Notes: generated from the letters alone by a model not told the origin. A stretch of DNA of 64,000 nt from Salinibacterium sp. PAMC 21357 (GCF_000247645.1 NZ_AHWA01000005.1:124001-188000), one strand, 5' to 3'. Positions 52,969 to 62,023 are shown, numbered from the stretch's first letter. Program-made: numbers and translations.

Positions 52969-53836
52969 TCCGGAGCTCCTTGCGTTGCTTGCCCTTGGCG
53001 AGCAGGTCGCCCTCCCCGAAGATGGTCAGCACATTAGCGAGTGCGAACAGTGCCGTCGCGAGATCGAAATCCTTGCGCGCGCCGCCATGGTTGGCCGTTC
53101 GACCTTCGACGCCGGAGAGCTGCTCGAGCCGCCGTCGTGCGTCTGGGATCGCATCAGCGACGAATTGTCGTTGACGGCAGAAACAGCGAGTGCGCCCTCC
53201 ACACCCGCGGTCGTTGGCCTCATTGACGATGTGCCGGGCGATGATCTGGCGCAAAAGCGCGCCGAACATGACCGCGCTCCGATGAAGGAACCTGCGGCAG
53301 CTGATGCTGCCGCCCCCGCGGACGCTACGGGTGCCCCCGCTGATTCCCCCGCTGCTCCTGAGGATGCGACCGTGCATTCCTTGGATAAGCGTCGTCGTCC
53401 TTGGGGCGGCATTGTCGCGGCTGCGGCCGCGGTTGCCTTAGTAGCGAGTGCGGGAACGGCGCTGTGGTCGACCTTCCGCCCCGCGGAACAACCCACGATT
53501 CTCGCGAGTGCGACGCTCGACGCGTTCCCCAACTGGCCCGATTCCACGGGCGATGCCCAGCTTGAACAACTGCCAGATGGCACGCGCGTTATCGAGGTGA
53601 AGTTCGACGCACCCGCGACCGACGGTGGCTATCGAGAAGTGTGGCTGATTACGACGGATGCCACGGCTCTCGTCAGCCTCGGAATCGTTGAGGGTACGAC
53701 GGGTCAGTTCACTGTTCCTGAAGGTCTCGATATCTCCAACTATGACCTCGTCGACATCTCAGAGGAACAATTCGACGGAAACCCGGCTCACTCCGGCGAC
53801 TCCATCGTGCGGGGCCAGCTCTCTACTGAGGCGTAG
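52955..53836 (+). CDS. RskA-type anti-sigma factor, zinc-binding
   Basis: A 293-residue transmembrane anti-sigma factor. The N-terminal ZAS domain has the H-x3-C-x2-C motif (His26, Cys30, Cys33), an Ala/Pro-rich cytoplasmic linker follows, then a membrane helix at residues 150-171. The extracellular RskA C-terminal domain contains [20 protein letters not shown] and [19 protein letters not shown]. It should hold the upstream sigma factor until cleaved by site-1 and site-2 proteases. GGAGGGG precedes the ATG. Confidence 0.92.
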   Translation: MQHVDPELLALLALGEQVALPEDGQHISECEQCRREIEILARAAMVGRSTFDAGELLEPPSCVWDRISDELSLTAETASAPSTPAVVGLIDDVPGDDLAQKRAEHDRAPMKEPAAADAAAPADATGAPADSPAAPEDATVHSLDKRRRPWGGIVAAAAAVALVASAGTALWSTFRPAEQPTILASATLDAFPNWPDSTGDAQLEQLPDGTRVIEVKFDAPATDGGYREVWLITTDATALVSLGIVEGTTGQFTVPEGLDISNYDLVDISEEQFDGNPAHSGDSIVRGQLSTEA

Positions 53837-54076
53837 CCCGCAGCGCCCGCACTGGCGCCGGGTGGCCCAGAATCGAGCCCCGCAGGCTTCGGGCTGACAT
53901 TGTTGACCTACAATACTCGTTAATGAGCACTATTCACTCTTGGTTGTGATCCCGTCAGCTCATGCGCCGACGGGACGAAGAAAGGCATCGACGATGATCC
54001 GTTGGACAGTAAGCAACCAGGCCGGTCACCGTAGCTAGGCACACTTACGTCGCTTGTCGGTTTCGGTCGCGGTCGA
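53837..54076 (+). other. intergenic region with possible leader element
   Basis: No gene of credible length is seen. TACAAT at 53909-53914 is followed after eight bases by ATG 53923, which opens an eight-codon frame (MSTIHSWL). A stem CCCGTC/GACGGG follows around 53952-53977. It may be a leader for the lipoprotein gene at 54077, but no known riboswitch is recognised. Confidence 0.3.
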
Positions 54077-54598
54077 ATGAGTACCGTGAGGGTTCTGCGC
54101 GTGCTTGTTGCCATAGCGGTGTCTGCTGCCGTAGGGGTTGCCACGGCAGGGTGCGCAACCGCGCAGCAAAGTGACACTGCCGTGGCCGCTGATCAACAGA
54201 CCCAGTTGGATGAGTACATTTCCCCAGCGGATTTGTGGGGTGCCGAAATTATGGCGCAAATTCCCCTCGACGAGACGGCTACCGTTTACGAACGATTAGG
54301 CGGAGTTCGCTCTACGAGCTCAGGTTCCGAGGAATGGCCGAAGTATTACTTTTGGTCAGAAAGCGTAGATCTGCTGCTTGAGGATGCGCGAACTCCGACG
54401 CAACTTGCCGATGATCTAGAGCCTTGGTTAGGCGATGAAGGCTGGGAGACAGTTGATAACGGGTTTTTGTTCGGCGACGATTTTTTTCGCCGGAGCTACT
54501 CTCGTGGAGAGTACAGTCTGACCGTTGAGGTCTACACGGTCCCTGCACCAAGCGCTCAGACCCTTGTATTTTCGATCGTGGCGCCGGATACCGATTGA
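54077..54598 (+). CDS. putative lipoprotein, unknown
   Basis: A 173-residue protein with a signal peptide and a lipobox-like TAGC (Cys26). The mature part is acidic, with short conserved-looking segments such as WPKYYFWSESVDLLLEDA and DDFFRRSYSRGEYSLTVEVY. No Shine-Dalgarno or TANNNT box is clear. No family is recognised. It converges on the PucR-like gene with a 13-nt gap. Confidence 0.68.
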   Translation: MSTVRVLRVLVAIAVSAAVGVATAGCATAQQSDTAVAADQQTQLDEYISPADLWGAEIMAQIPLDETATVYERLGGVRSTSSGSEEWPKYYFWSESVDLLLEDARTPTQLADDLEPWLGDEGWETVDNGFLFGDDFFRRSYSRGEYSLTVEVYTVPAPSAQTLVFSIVAPDTD

Positions 54599-54611
54599 TC
54601 TTGGTTCCTCA

Positions 54612-55619
54612 CTAGTCGAAATGCGTAGTTTCTAGTCGGTACAGGGCCAGCGCAACCGAGAGTCGCGTGCGCCCGCGCGAGGTTCGCACGTCGAAGCCGA
54701 GTTTTCCACTGAGTTCCTCAGCGCGGGATTGCACCGTTGAGTGGTGAAAACCGAGCGTGCTGGCGGCGGCGCGGAGGCTTTCGCTCGCGGCGAGGGTATC
54801 GAGCATGGGCAGGATGCGCGGGGTCTCACGAATCACGACACCGAGCGACTGCAGGTCGCAGTTTTCCGGGGCTCCAGCGGGGCTAATCTCGGCGAGCAAC
54901 AGCAGCGAACCAAGGTCATCAGCGTGCAGCACCGGTTCGCTTTCGGAGGTCAGTCGCAGGGCGGTGAGGGCTGAAAGCCACGAGCGCACCAGATCGGCGG
55001 GGGAGGCAGCGATGCCGATTCCTGCTCGCAGAGCCGTGACAGTATCCGAACTGAGAACGATCTCAGCACGGATAGTGCCCGCGACTGTCGTGATGACGGC
55101 GGAGGGGCCAGCGGCCGCATTCGCGGTGTTTGCGGGCTGCGTGATTACGCGGTAGCGCGTGGTGGGAACGAGGTGCAGGGATTGTGCGGCTGAGTGGCGG
55201 TGCTCAGTGGTATCCGCAGCGTCCAGCAACACTTCGACCGGATTGTGCATCGATTCGGCTGGTCCGGTGCGCTCGAAAAGGATGCCGATCGCGAGGGCGA
55301 CCCGTTCGAGGATCATCTCGTCGTTGGCGTGAGCTTCGCCAGCACGTTCAATCCATACCGTGGCCCCGCCGGAAATGGGGCGGGCGGGCCTAGAACCGGC
55401 TGACCACTGCTCGGGGCTCCGACGGCCCCGCTCATCCACGCGCACGTTGAGGGCGGCCGACGTGAGGCCTGCAGGGCATCCAGCCAGCATGCTTGCCCCG
55501 CGCAAGAGCACCTCGGCACTGGCGTGGCCCGCGGTAAGCGCGTCAAAGTACGAGATCACTCGAAGCGTCTCGCTCGCTTCGGGGTCGAGTGCTTTCAGGC
55601 GCCCCGCTAGTTCTTGCAT
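54612..55619 (-). CDS. PucR-type helix-turn-helix regulator
   Basis: A 335-residue protein with a long N-terminal sensing region and a C-terminal PucR-like HTH (SESLRAAASTLGFHHSTVQSR) followed by LGFDVRTSRGRTRLSVALALYRL. Such regulators control catabolic genes. It is transcribed away from the hydrolase gene at 55721 but on the same strand, with a 100-nt gap, so it may regulate that hydrolase. No nucleotide-binding motif is evident. Confidence 0.8.
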   Translation of the reverse strand: MQELAGRLKALDPEASETLRVISYFDALTAGHASAEVLLRGASMLAGCPAGLTSAALNVRVDERGRRSPEQWSAGSRPARPISGGATVWIERAGEAHANDEMILERVALAIGILFERTGPAESMHNPVEVLLDAADTTEHRHSAAQSLHLVPTTRYRVITQPANTANAAAGPSAVITTVAGTIRAEIVLSSDTVTALRAGIGIAASPADLVRSWLSALTALRLTSESEPVLHADDLGSLLLLAEISPAGAPENCDLQSLGVVIRETPRILPMLDTLAASESLRAAASTLGFHHSTVQSRAEELSGKLGFDVRTSRGRTRLSVALALYRLETTHFD

Positions 55620-55720
55620 TCTCGTTCCGTCCTTAGTGGTTCGAGCCCTACTCTATTGCCGCGACAGTCGCGAGGCACCCGTGAGGCTCGAACCACCTGG
55701 ACCAAGTGTTCGAGGAGAAT

Positions 55721-56686
55721 CTAGACGCCGAGCGTGCGACGTAACCAGTTCAGCCGGGCGTCTTGAGTAGCAATCGAGAGAGCCGCGAATGGTGCCATGC
55801 TGTCATAGCCGTGGAAGCCGCCAGGCCAGACGTGAAGCTCACAATGTCCGCCCGATGCCCAGATGGTCGAGGCATAAGCGACATCCTCATCGCGGAATAC
55901 TTCCGCTGTCCCCACATCGATGAATGTGGGAGGCAGATTGCTGAGATCCGTAGCGCGCGCCGGGGCAGCGTAGATCGAGACCTGATCGGTCTTGCGGCGA
56001 TCACCAAGCAATGCATCCCACCCGGTGTCGTTGCTGCCGCGATCCCACACCCCGGTTCCATCAATTTGATGGCTAGAGACGGTTTCGTTGCGGTCATCAA
56101 TCATGGGATAAATCAGCATCTGTGCGGCAAGGTGCGGTCCTCCGCGGTCTCGCGCTAGTAGCGCGGTTCCTGCCGCGAGCCCGCCTCCGGCGCTTCCGCC
56201 AGAGATCACCAACATGGCGGGATCGATGCCGAGCTCAGCGGCGTTGGCTGCCGTCCACACGAGGCCCGCATAGCAATCCTCAACCGGTGCAGGGTCAGGA
56301 TGCTCGGGGGCTAGCCGATACTCGACAGAGACGACGACAGCATCCAGCTCGTCGATCCACGACAGCATTGTTTCTAGGCCGGTGAAGCGGTCGCCAATGA
56401 TCATGCCGCCACCATGAGTGTGGAAAATCCCCGGACCGGCCGTCCTGTGGTCGTCGCGCGCGAAGATGGAGACGATGAGGTCACCGTCGGGTCCAGGAAT
56501 TGTTTGCTCGCGATGACTGATTGAACGGCCGTCTAGCAGCGCAGGCACATCGGTGACGAATCCCTCGCGCAGGAGGGCAATCATCTCCGGAGTGATTGTT
56601 GGCGGGAGTTGCTCATTGACGACGCCGAGAACAGCGGCCAGTTCGGTGTCGAACGGGGGAGCGGGATGAACGTTGTGCGTAGTCAT
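55721..56686 (-). CDS. alpha/beta hydrolase (hormone-sensitive lipase-like esterase)
   Basis: A 321-residue HSL/type IV esterase. HGGG at residues 91-94 forms the oxyanion hole, and GGSAGG places the nucleophile at Ser165. DVGTAEVFRDED contains the likely acid, and GGFHGYD contains the catalytic histidine near residue 298. It hydrolyses small acyl esters. Start ATG 56686 has GGAGG six bases upstream, better than the longer frame. It is divergent from the monooxygenase operon. Confidence 0.87.
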   Translation of the reverse strand: MTTHNVHPAPPFDTELAAVLGVVNEQLPPTITPEMIALLREGFVTDVPALLDGRSISHREQTIPGPDGDLIVSIFARDDHRTAGPGIFHTHGGGMIIGDRFTGLETMLSWIDELDAVVVSVEYRLAPEHPDPAPVEDCYAGLVWTAANAAELGIDPAMLVISGGSAGGGLAAGTALLARDRGGPHLAAQMLIYPMIDDRNETVSSHQIDGTGVWDRGSNDTGWDALLGDRRKTDQVSIYAAPARATDLSNLPPTFIDVGTAEVFRDEDVAYASTIWASGGHCELHVWPGGFHGYDSMAPFAALSIATQDARLNWLRRTLGV

Positions 56687-56760
56687 GAGACCTCCATTGG
56701 TCCGCGTCACGCCGGTGTGACGACCTTGTCTCCACGGTAGAGGCTCACGCGGGCGGGGGC

Positions 56761-56810
56761 GTACCGCCAGCCGCTCGACGTTCGAACCAACTTAACCGCC
56801 ATGTGGCGGT
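56761..56810. promoter_or_regulatory. three copies of a CCGCCA half-site upstream of luciferase-like gene
   Basis: GTACCGCCA at 56761-56769, then ACCGCCA 56795-56801 facing TGGCGGT 56804-56810 across TG. The last two form a 16-nt near-palindrome. They look like operator sites in the divergent promoter region. Confidence 0.55.
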
Positions 56811-56822
56811 ACGGTGCTGGAA

Positions 56823-56854
56823 TTATCCGGAAACAGGGTGGTTGAACCGGATAA
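56823..56854. promoter_or_regulatory. TTATCCGG inverted repeat upstream of luciferase-like gene
   Basis: TTATCCGG 56823-56830 and CCGGATAA 56847-56854 are a perfect 8-bp inverted repeat with a 16-nt centre, 41 nt before the ATG at 56895. A second operator for the divergent region, or an mRNA hairpin, is possible. Confidence 0.55.
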
Positions 56855-56894
56855 CTGATTCATCCAGACAGATTTTGGGAGACCGGAGCACACC

Positions 56895-58010
56895 ATGCAG
56901 TTCGGAATTTTCACCGTTAGTGACGTCACGACTGACCCGACAAACGGCCGCACGCCTACCGAGGGCGAGCGCATCAAGGACATCGTCACGATCGCAAAGA
57001 AAGCGGAAGAGGTCGGGCTCGATGTCTTCGCCCTAGGGGAGCACCACAACCCGCCATTCTTCTCCTCAAGCCCCACGACGACGCTTGCCTTCATCGCGGC
57101 TCAGACCGAGAAGCTCATTCTCTCGACGAGCACAACGCTCATCACCACGAACGACCCGGTGAAGATCGCCGAAGACTACGCGATGCTCCAACACCTCTCC
57201 GATGGCCGCGCCGACCTCATGATGGGCCGCGGCAACACGGGGCCGGTGTACCCGTGGTTTGGTAAAGACATTCGTGAGGGCATCCCGCTGGCCATCGAAA
57301 ACTACTCGCTGCTGCACAAGCTGTGGCGTGAAGAGTTCGTCAACTGGGAGGGCAAGTACCGCACACCGCTGCAGGGCTTCCAATCGACGCCACGACCGTT
57401 GGATGGCGTGCCTCCCTTTGTCTGGCACGGCTCGATCCGAAGCCCCGAGATCGCCGAGCAGGCGGCGTACTACGGAGACGGCTTCTTCGCGAACAATATC
57501 TTCTGGCCCAAAGAGCACTACATGCGTCTCGTGAGCTACTACCGTCAGCGCTTTGAGCACTACGGCCACGGCACTGCGGCGCAGGCCATCGTTGGGCTCG
57601 GCGGTCAAGCGTTTATGCGCAGTAACTCGCAGTCGGCGAAGGCAGAGTTCCGCCCGTACTTCGACAACGCTCCCGTGTACGGCCACGGGCCGTCCATGGA
57701 GGACTTCACCGAGCAGACACCGCTCGCCGTCGGCAGCCCGCAAGAGGTGATCGACAAGTACGCGGGAATGCGCGAACACTTCGGTGATTACCAACGCCAG
57801 CTCTTCCTCATGGATCACGCCGGCCTGCCGCTCAAGACTGTTCTCGAGCAGCTCGACATCCTCGGTGAAGAGGTCGTTCCCGTCCTTCGCAAGGAATTCG
57901 CGACCAACCGCCCAATCGAAGTTCCGGATGCCCCCACTCACGCCTCGCTCGTCGCCAAGCGTGACGCGGCTCTCGCTGCCCCCGCGGCTGTCGACACGAC
58001 AACCGTCTAA
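56895..58010 (+). CDS. LLM class flavin-dependent (luciferase-like) monooxygenase
   Basis: A 371-residue bacterial luciferase-like monooxygenase, probably the CE1758 family. FALGEHHNPPFFSSSPTTTL near residues 45-64 is the typical loop after beta 2, and GRGNTGPVYPWFGKDIREG and GDGFFANNIFWPKEHYM are also conserved. It would need reduced FMN, which the next gene can supply. The substrate is unknown. A clear Shine-Dalgarno (GGGAGACCGGAG) precedes the ATG. Confidence 0.9.
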   Translation: MQFGIFTVSDVTTDPTNGRTPTEGERIKDIVTIAKKAEEVGLDVFALGEHHNPPFFSSSPTTTLAFIAAQTEKLILSTSTTLITTNDPVKIAEDYAMLQHLSDGRADLMMGRGNTGPVYPWFGKDIREGIPLAIENYSLLHKLWREEFVNWEGKYRTPLQGFQSTPRPLDGVPPFVWHGSIRSPEIAEQAAYYGDGFFANNIFWPKEHYMRLVSYYRQRFEHYGHGTAAQAIVGLGGQAFMRSNSQSAKAEFRPYFDNAPVYGHGPSMEDFTEQTPLAVGSPQEVIDKYAGMREHFGDYQRQLFLMDHAGLPLKTVLEQLDILGEEVVPVLRKEFATNRPIEVPDAPTHASLVAKRDAALAAPAAVDTTTV

Positions 58011-58057
58011 CGCTCGCAATTCTCAAATCAGCAGTACCCACAAGAAAGAAGCGCACC

Positions 58058-58690
58058 ATGTCAGACGTCAAGAAGATTGCCGTCATCGCCGCTGGTCTCA
58101 GTCAGCCATCGTCCACCCGATTGCTCGCCGACCGCCTCACCGAAGCAACCGTCAACGACCTGCGTGAGCGCGGCATCGACGCAGATGTCACGGTCATCGA
58201 ATTGCGTGACCTCGCGCACGACGTGACCAACAACCTGCTCACGGGCTTCCCGAGCACCAAGCTCGACGAGGCAATCGCGGCCGTCACCCGCGCTGATGCT
58301 CTCATCGCCGTCACGCCCATCTTCACCACGAGCTACAGCGGGCTGTTCAAGTCGTTCATCGACATACTCGACCCGCAATCGCTCACAGACCTACCGGTGC
58401 TGCTCGGTGCGACGGGTGGAACCGATCGGCACTCGCTCGCGATCGACTATGCGATGCGACCGCTGTTCGCTTACCTTCATGCCGTGGCAGTGCCAACCGG
58501 CGTGTATGCGGCATCCGCGGATTGGGGAAGCACAGGAGACAGCGCATCGAGCACACTCCCCGGGCGAATTGCTCGTGCAGCAGGAGAGCTGGCGGCGCTC
58601 GCCGCAGCCTCTGATCGATCTGATCAGGTGGTAGATCCGTTTGCGTTGTCTGAGGGCTTCAGCCCGGTCGGCAGTTTCGGCGCCCAGTAG
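58058..58690 (+). CDS. NADPH-dependent FMN reductase (CE1759 family)
   Basis: A 210-residue flavodoxin-fold reductase. AAGLSQPSSTRLLADRL at the N-terminus binds the FMN phosphate, and ITPIF-like AVTPIFTTSYSGLFKSFID and LPVLLGATGG follow. It most likely provides FMNH2 to the upstream luciferase-like enzyme as a two-component system. The gap is 47 nt. AAGAAAG lies upstream of the ATG. Confidence 0.9.
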   Translation: MSDVKKIAVIAAGLSQPSSTRLLADRLTEATVNDLRERGIDADVTVIELRDLAHDVTNNLLTGFPSTKLDEAIAAVTRADALIAVTPIFTTSYSGLFKSFIDILDPQSLTDLPVLLGATGGTDRHSLAIDYAMRPLFAYLHAVAVPTGVYAASADWGSTGDSASSTLPGRIARAAGELAALAAASDRSDQVVDPFALSEGFSPVGSFGAQ

Positions 58691-58770
58691 TACTGAGCCG
58701 CGCTGCTCGGCGAACTCCGCGGGATGTAATCCACGCGGTGTCGCCGGGCGGCAGCGGTTGTTCCGCTCGT

Positions 58771-58953
58771 TTATCCAGTCTTGCGGCGGAAGTCGCGCTT
58801 GTGATCTGCGCGATCCTGCGTGCCGTGAATAGCCGATTCGGCATCCAAGTGGCCTGGGCGTGATGTTTCTTTGCCCTGCTTGCGATCAAGCGCCTCGCGG
58901 AACCTGCGCTTGTTCTCTTCGCTCGCAGAGGGTGTTTCTTCTGTGGGTTCCAT
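58771..58953 (-). CDS. DUF5302 small protein
   Basis: A 60-residue charged protein ending RDFRRKTG, with the DUF5302 arrangement of an acidic N-terminus, NKRRFREALDRK and a middle His-rich part (AESAIHGTQDRADHKRD). The family is restricted to actinobacteria and has no known function. It is leaderless: TACTCT lies seven bases before the ATG. Confidence 0.8.
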   Translation of the reverse strand: MEPTEETPSASEENKRRFREALDRKQGKETSRPGHLDAESAIHGTQDRADHKRDFRRKTG

Positions 58954-58960
58954 ACTCCCC

Positions 58961-58966
58961 AGAGTA
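58961..58966 (-). promoter_or_regulatory. -10 element for leaderless DUF5302 gene
   Basis: TACTCT (minus strand) with a 7-nt spacer to ATG 58953. Confidence 0.6.
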
Positions 58967-59213
58967 AACGACGAGGCGGCTGTGCGTGTCGATACCGCTG
59001 ATTTCGGAGGTCAGAAGGTGCCTAATGATACGATTGTGGGAGTTGTCCACGTAGTTGTAGGGCAACGTACGGAGCAGGCTGGCAAGAAGCTGGTCACCGG
59101 TGGTAATTTTCCGAGTCGTTCGGAGGCTTTCTACTGTTGGCCAGACATGCGCCGCCACTCTAGGCAAGCGCATGAACCATCGCGTCCTTCTGCCCGCTCC
59201 TGCTCCTTGACGA

Positions 59214-59238
59214 GTCGCACACCACACGGGTGCGCGAC
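59214..59238 (+). promoter_or_regulatory. pnp leader hairpin, possible autoregulatory cleavage site
   Basis: GTCGCACACC 59214-59223 pairs with GGTGCGCGAC 59229-59238 with one mismatch, a few bases before the AAAGGAG of pnp. In E. coli, RNase III and PNPase cut a leader hairpin to repress pnp, so this is a candidate. The rest of the 309-nt gap (58954-59262) holds a weak 7-bp stem GTTGTCC/GGGCAAC near 59040-59065 and no gene that I can support. Confidence 0.45.
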
Positions 59239-59262
59239 GTAAAACAAAGGAGAAACCCCCGC

Positions 59263-61512
59263 ATGGAGGGTCCAGAAATCACATTCGCCGAAGCCGTTCT
59301 CGATAACGGTAAGTTCGGCAAGCGCACCGTGCGCTTCGAAACCGGTCGACTCGCTCAGCAGGCACAGGGTGCCGTCGCTGCGTACCTCGACGAAGAAACA
59401 ATGATCTTGAGCGCCACCAGCGCTGGCAAGCACCCGCGTGAAGGCTTCGACTTCTTCCCCCTTACGGTGGATGTTGAAGAGCGTTCCTACGCAGCAGGCA
59501 AGATCCCCGGCAGCTTTTTCCGTCGCGAGGGTCGCCCCTCCACGGAAGCGATTCTCGTCTGCCGTCTCATTGACCGTCCGATGCGTCCGACGTTCGTTGA
59601 GGGACTCCGCAACGAAGTTCAGATCGTCATCACCGTTCTGAGCATCGCTCCTGACGAGTTCTACGACGCTCTCTCGATCAATGCTGCATCGCTCAGCACC
59701 CAGATCTCGGGCCTCCCGTTCTATGGCCCGATTGCCGGCATCCGCCTGGCTCTGATCGGTGACCAGTGGGTTGCATTCCCCAAGCACAGCCAGCTTGCTG
59801 ACGCTGTCTTCGACCTCACTGTTGCCGGCCGCATGGTCACCAACGACAAGGGCGAAGAAGACATCGCCATCATGATGGTGGAAGCAGAAGCTACTGAGAA
59901 CAGCTGGGAGCTCATCAAGGCTGGTGCAACCAAGCCAGATGAGGCCGTTGTTGCTCAGGGCCTCGAGGCATCCAAGCCGTTCCTCAAGCAGCTTGTGAAG
60001 GCTCAGCTCGAGGTTTCGACCAAGGCCGCAAAGCCTGTTGCCGAGTTCAAGCTCTTCCCGCCCTACTCTGACCAGGCCTACAACGCCGTCAGTGAAATTG
60101 CTGAGGCAGAGCTTCGCGATGTCTACAAGATCGCGGACAAGATCGAGCGCCAGACCGCTGACGACGAGCTCAAGGCTCGCGTCAAGGCTGAAGTTCAGTC
60201 GAAGGTCGACGCTGAAGAACTCGGCGAAGACGTTCTCGCGATGGTTGGCGGCGCGTACAAGGCTGTCAGCAAGAAGGTAATGCGCACCCGCGTACTCACC
60301 GAGGGAATCCGTATTGACGGCCGTGGCTTGAGCGACATTCGTGCGCTTGATGCTGAGGTCGAGGTCATTCCTCGCGTTCACGGTTCAGCAATCTTCCAGC
60401 GCGGCGAGACTCAGATCTTGGGTGTTACCACACTGAACATGCTCAAGATGGAGCAGCAGATTGACTCACTGGCCCCAGTGACCAAGAAGCGCTACATGCA
60501 CCACTACAACTTCCCGCCTTACTCGACTGGTGAGACCGGTCGCGTTGGTAGCCCGAAGCGTCGCGAAATCGGTCACGGTTTCCTCGCCGAGCGTGCCATC
60601 GCACCGGTGCTTCCTCCCCGTGAAGAGTTCCCTTACGCCATCCGCCAGGTTTCCGAGGCTCTCGGTTCCAACGGTTCGACGTCGATGGGTTCCGTCTGTG
60701 CTTCGACCCTGTCACTGCTCAACGCTGGTGTGCCACTGCGCGCACCGGTTGCCGGTATCGCCATGGGCCTGATCTCGGATGAAGTTGATGGCGTTACGCG
60801 CTACGCCGCTCTCACCGACATCCTCGGTGCTGAAGACGCACTCGGCGACATGGACTTCAAGGTTGCCGGTACGAGCGAATTCGTTACCGCCATTCAGCTC
60901 GACACTAAGCTCGCTGGTTTGCCTTCGTCAGTTCTCGACGGTGCACTCAAGCAGGCTAAGGAAGCGCGTACCGCGATTCTTTCGGTGCTCAACGCTGCAA
61001 TCGATGCTCCCGACGAGATGGCTCCCACGGCTCCTCGCGTGATCTCGGTTCAGATTCCGATCGACAAGATCGGTGAGCTCATCGGGCCAAAGGGCAAGAA
61101 CATCAACCAGATCCAGGATGACACCGGAGCCGACATCTCGATTGAGGATGACGGAACGGTCTACATCGGCGCTGTCGATGGTCCTTCTGCCGAGGCTGCA
61201 CGCGCGGCGGTTAACGCCATCGCGAACCCGCTCAACCCTGAGGTTGGCGAGCGCTTCTTGGGTACGGTCGTCAAGATCGCTACCTTCGGTGCATTCGTAT
61301 CGCTCACCCCGGGCAAAGACGGACTGCTGCACATCTCCGAGGTTCGCAAGCTTGCCGGTGGCAAGCGTGTGGAGAACGTCGAAGACGTGCTCGGAGTCGG
61401 CCAGAAGATTCAGGTCGAAATCACCAAGATCGATGACCGTGGAAAGCTCTCGCTTGCCCCCGTCACTGACGAGACTGACGCAGAAGCAGCGGCTCCCGCT
61501 GACGAAAGCTAA
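59263..61512 (+). CDS. pnp: polyribonucleotide nucleotidyltransferase (PNPase)
   Basis: PNPase degrades RNA 3' to 5' by phosphorolysis and adds tails. The 749-residue protein contains two RNase PH domains ([20 protein letters not shown] and [19 protein letters not shown]), an all-alpha linker near residues 240-330, a KH domain ([15 protein letters not shown] near 605) and a C-terminal S1 domain ([19 protein letters not shown]). Start is ATG 59263, about ten bases after AAAGGAG. A terminator hairpin follows. It belongs to the RNA degradosome-like machinery of the cytoplasm. Confidence 0.97.
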   Translation: MEGPEITFAEAVLDNGKFGKRTVRFETGRLAQQAQGAVAAYLDEETMILSATSAGKHPREGFDFFPLTVDVEERSYAAGKIPGSFFRREGRPSTEAILVCRLIDRPMRPTFVEGLRNEVQIVITVLSIAPDEFYDALSINAASLSTQISGLPFYGPIAGIRLALIGDQWVAFPKHSQLADAVFDLTVAGRMVTNDKGEEDIAIMMVEAEATENSWELIKAGATKPDEAVVAQGLEASKPFLKQLVKAQLEVSTKAAKPVAEFKLFPPYSDQAYNAVSEIAEAELRDVYKIADKIERQTADDELKARVKAEVQSKVDAEELGEDVLAMVGGAYKAVSKKVMRTRVLTEGIRIDGRGLSDIRALDAEVEVIPRVHGSAIFQRGETQILGVTTLNMLKMEQQIDSLAPVTKKRYMHHYNFPPYSTGETGRVGSPKRREIGHGFLAERAIAPVLPPREEFPYAIRQVSEALGSNGSTSMGSVCASTLSLLNAGVPLRAPVAGIAMGLISDEVDGVTRYAALTDILGAEDALGDMDFKVAGTSEFVTAIQLDTKLAGLPSSVLDGALKQAKEARTAILSVLNAAIDAPDEMAPTAPRVISVQIPIDKIGELIGPKGKNINQIQDDTGADISIEDDGTVYIGAVDGPSAEAARAAVNAIANPLNPEVGERFLGTVVKIATFGAFVSLTPGKDGLLHISEVRKLAGGKRVENVEDVLGVGQKIQVEITKIDDRGKLSLAPVTDETDAEAAAPADES

Positions 61513-61516
61513 GACC

Positions 61517-61531
61517 AACTAGTTACTAGTT
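61517..61531. repeat. palindrome with ACTAGT arms after pnp
   Basis: AACTAGTTACTAGTT is a perfect palindrome around one central T, five bases after the pnp stop. Its core CTAGTNACTAG recurs at 61980-61990. Confidence 0.6.
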
Positions 61532-61539
61532 TGTCTGCG

Positions 61540-61566
61540 GCGCCCATCCTCTCTGAGGGTGGGCGC
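61540..61566 (+). terminator. terminator after pnp
   Basis: GCGCCCATCCTC 61540-61551 pairs with GAGGGTGGGCGC 61555-61566 (12 bp, one G-U) with a three-base loop. TGTGTCGTTG follows, so the T-run is weak. Confidence 0.65.
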
Positions 61567-61721
61567 TGTGTCGTTGACGGGCAAATCTGTTGGCGCGCGA
61601 CGTAATTGCCGCCCACGTTCACCGCGCTGCTCAATCGCAATACCGTTGAACCCAGCGCTTTGTGGGGTAGTCACCTCAGTCTGCCCTAGCTCTGGGTGGC
61701 TATCCGGGCGTGTCGTCCCGG

Positions 61722-61727
61722 TATGGT
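61722..61727 (+). promoter_or_regulatory. -10 element for leaderless gene at 61734
   Basis: TATGGT with a 6-nt spacer to GTG 61734. Confidence 0.55.
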
Positions 61728-61733
61728 GTACCT

Positions 61734-61919
61734 GTGACCCGAATCACTACACCCCTTGACGCCTTCATGAGCGACATGCTCTTGTGGCTCGATACCGCGT
61801 GGTATCTGTGGGTTGCTCTCGGAATTGTTGCCGTTGTTGTTGTCGTAAGTGTGGTTGTTGCGAAGATGCGCAGCCGTGGTTATGAACGCGTGCCACATTA
61901 CTTCCGCCGCAGCAGCTAG
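61734..61919 (+). CDS. small single-span membrane protein, unknown
   Basis: A 61-residue protein with one membrane helix (residues about 23-48, LWVALGIVAVVVVVSVVVAK), a short outer N-terminus and a basic cytoplasmic end (RSRGYERVPHYFRRSS). No family is recognised. It is flanked by two related CTAGT palindromes, at 61517 and 61978. Confidence 0.68.
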   Translation: MTRITTPLDAFMSDMLLWLDTAWYLWVALGIVAVVVVVSVVVAKMRSRGYERVPHYFRRSS

Positions 61920-61977
61920 TTCCGCAGTCCTCGTGATGATCCCTTTTCCCGTATTCCCGACGCGGGATGTTTGTTGA

Positions 61978-61992
61978 GCCTAGTGACTAGGC
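61978..61992. repeat. palindrome with CCTAGT arms
   Basis: GCCTAGTGACTAGGC is a perfect palindrome around one central G, about 60 nt after the stop of the small membrane gene. It shares CTAGTNACTAG with the element at 61517. A CGCTTAAGCG palindrome lies shortly after, near 61999-62008. Confidence 0.6.
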
Positions 61993-62023
61993 GCGAGACG
62001 CTTAAGCGCGCGTTATGCTCGGG

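Noticed and set aside
58954-59262. A plus-strand frame (about 120 codons) and a minus-strand frame over the pnp leader
   Set aside because: Neither has conserved sequence or a proper start, and the region carries leader hairpins instead.
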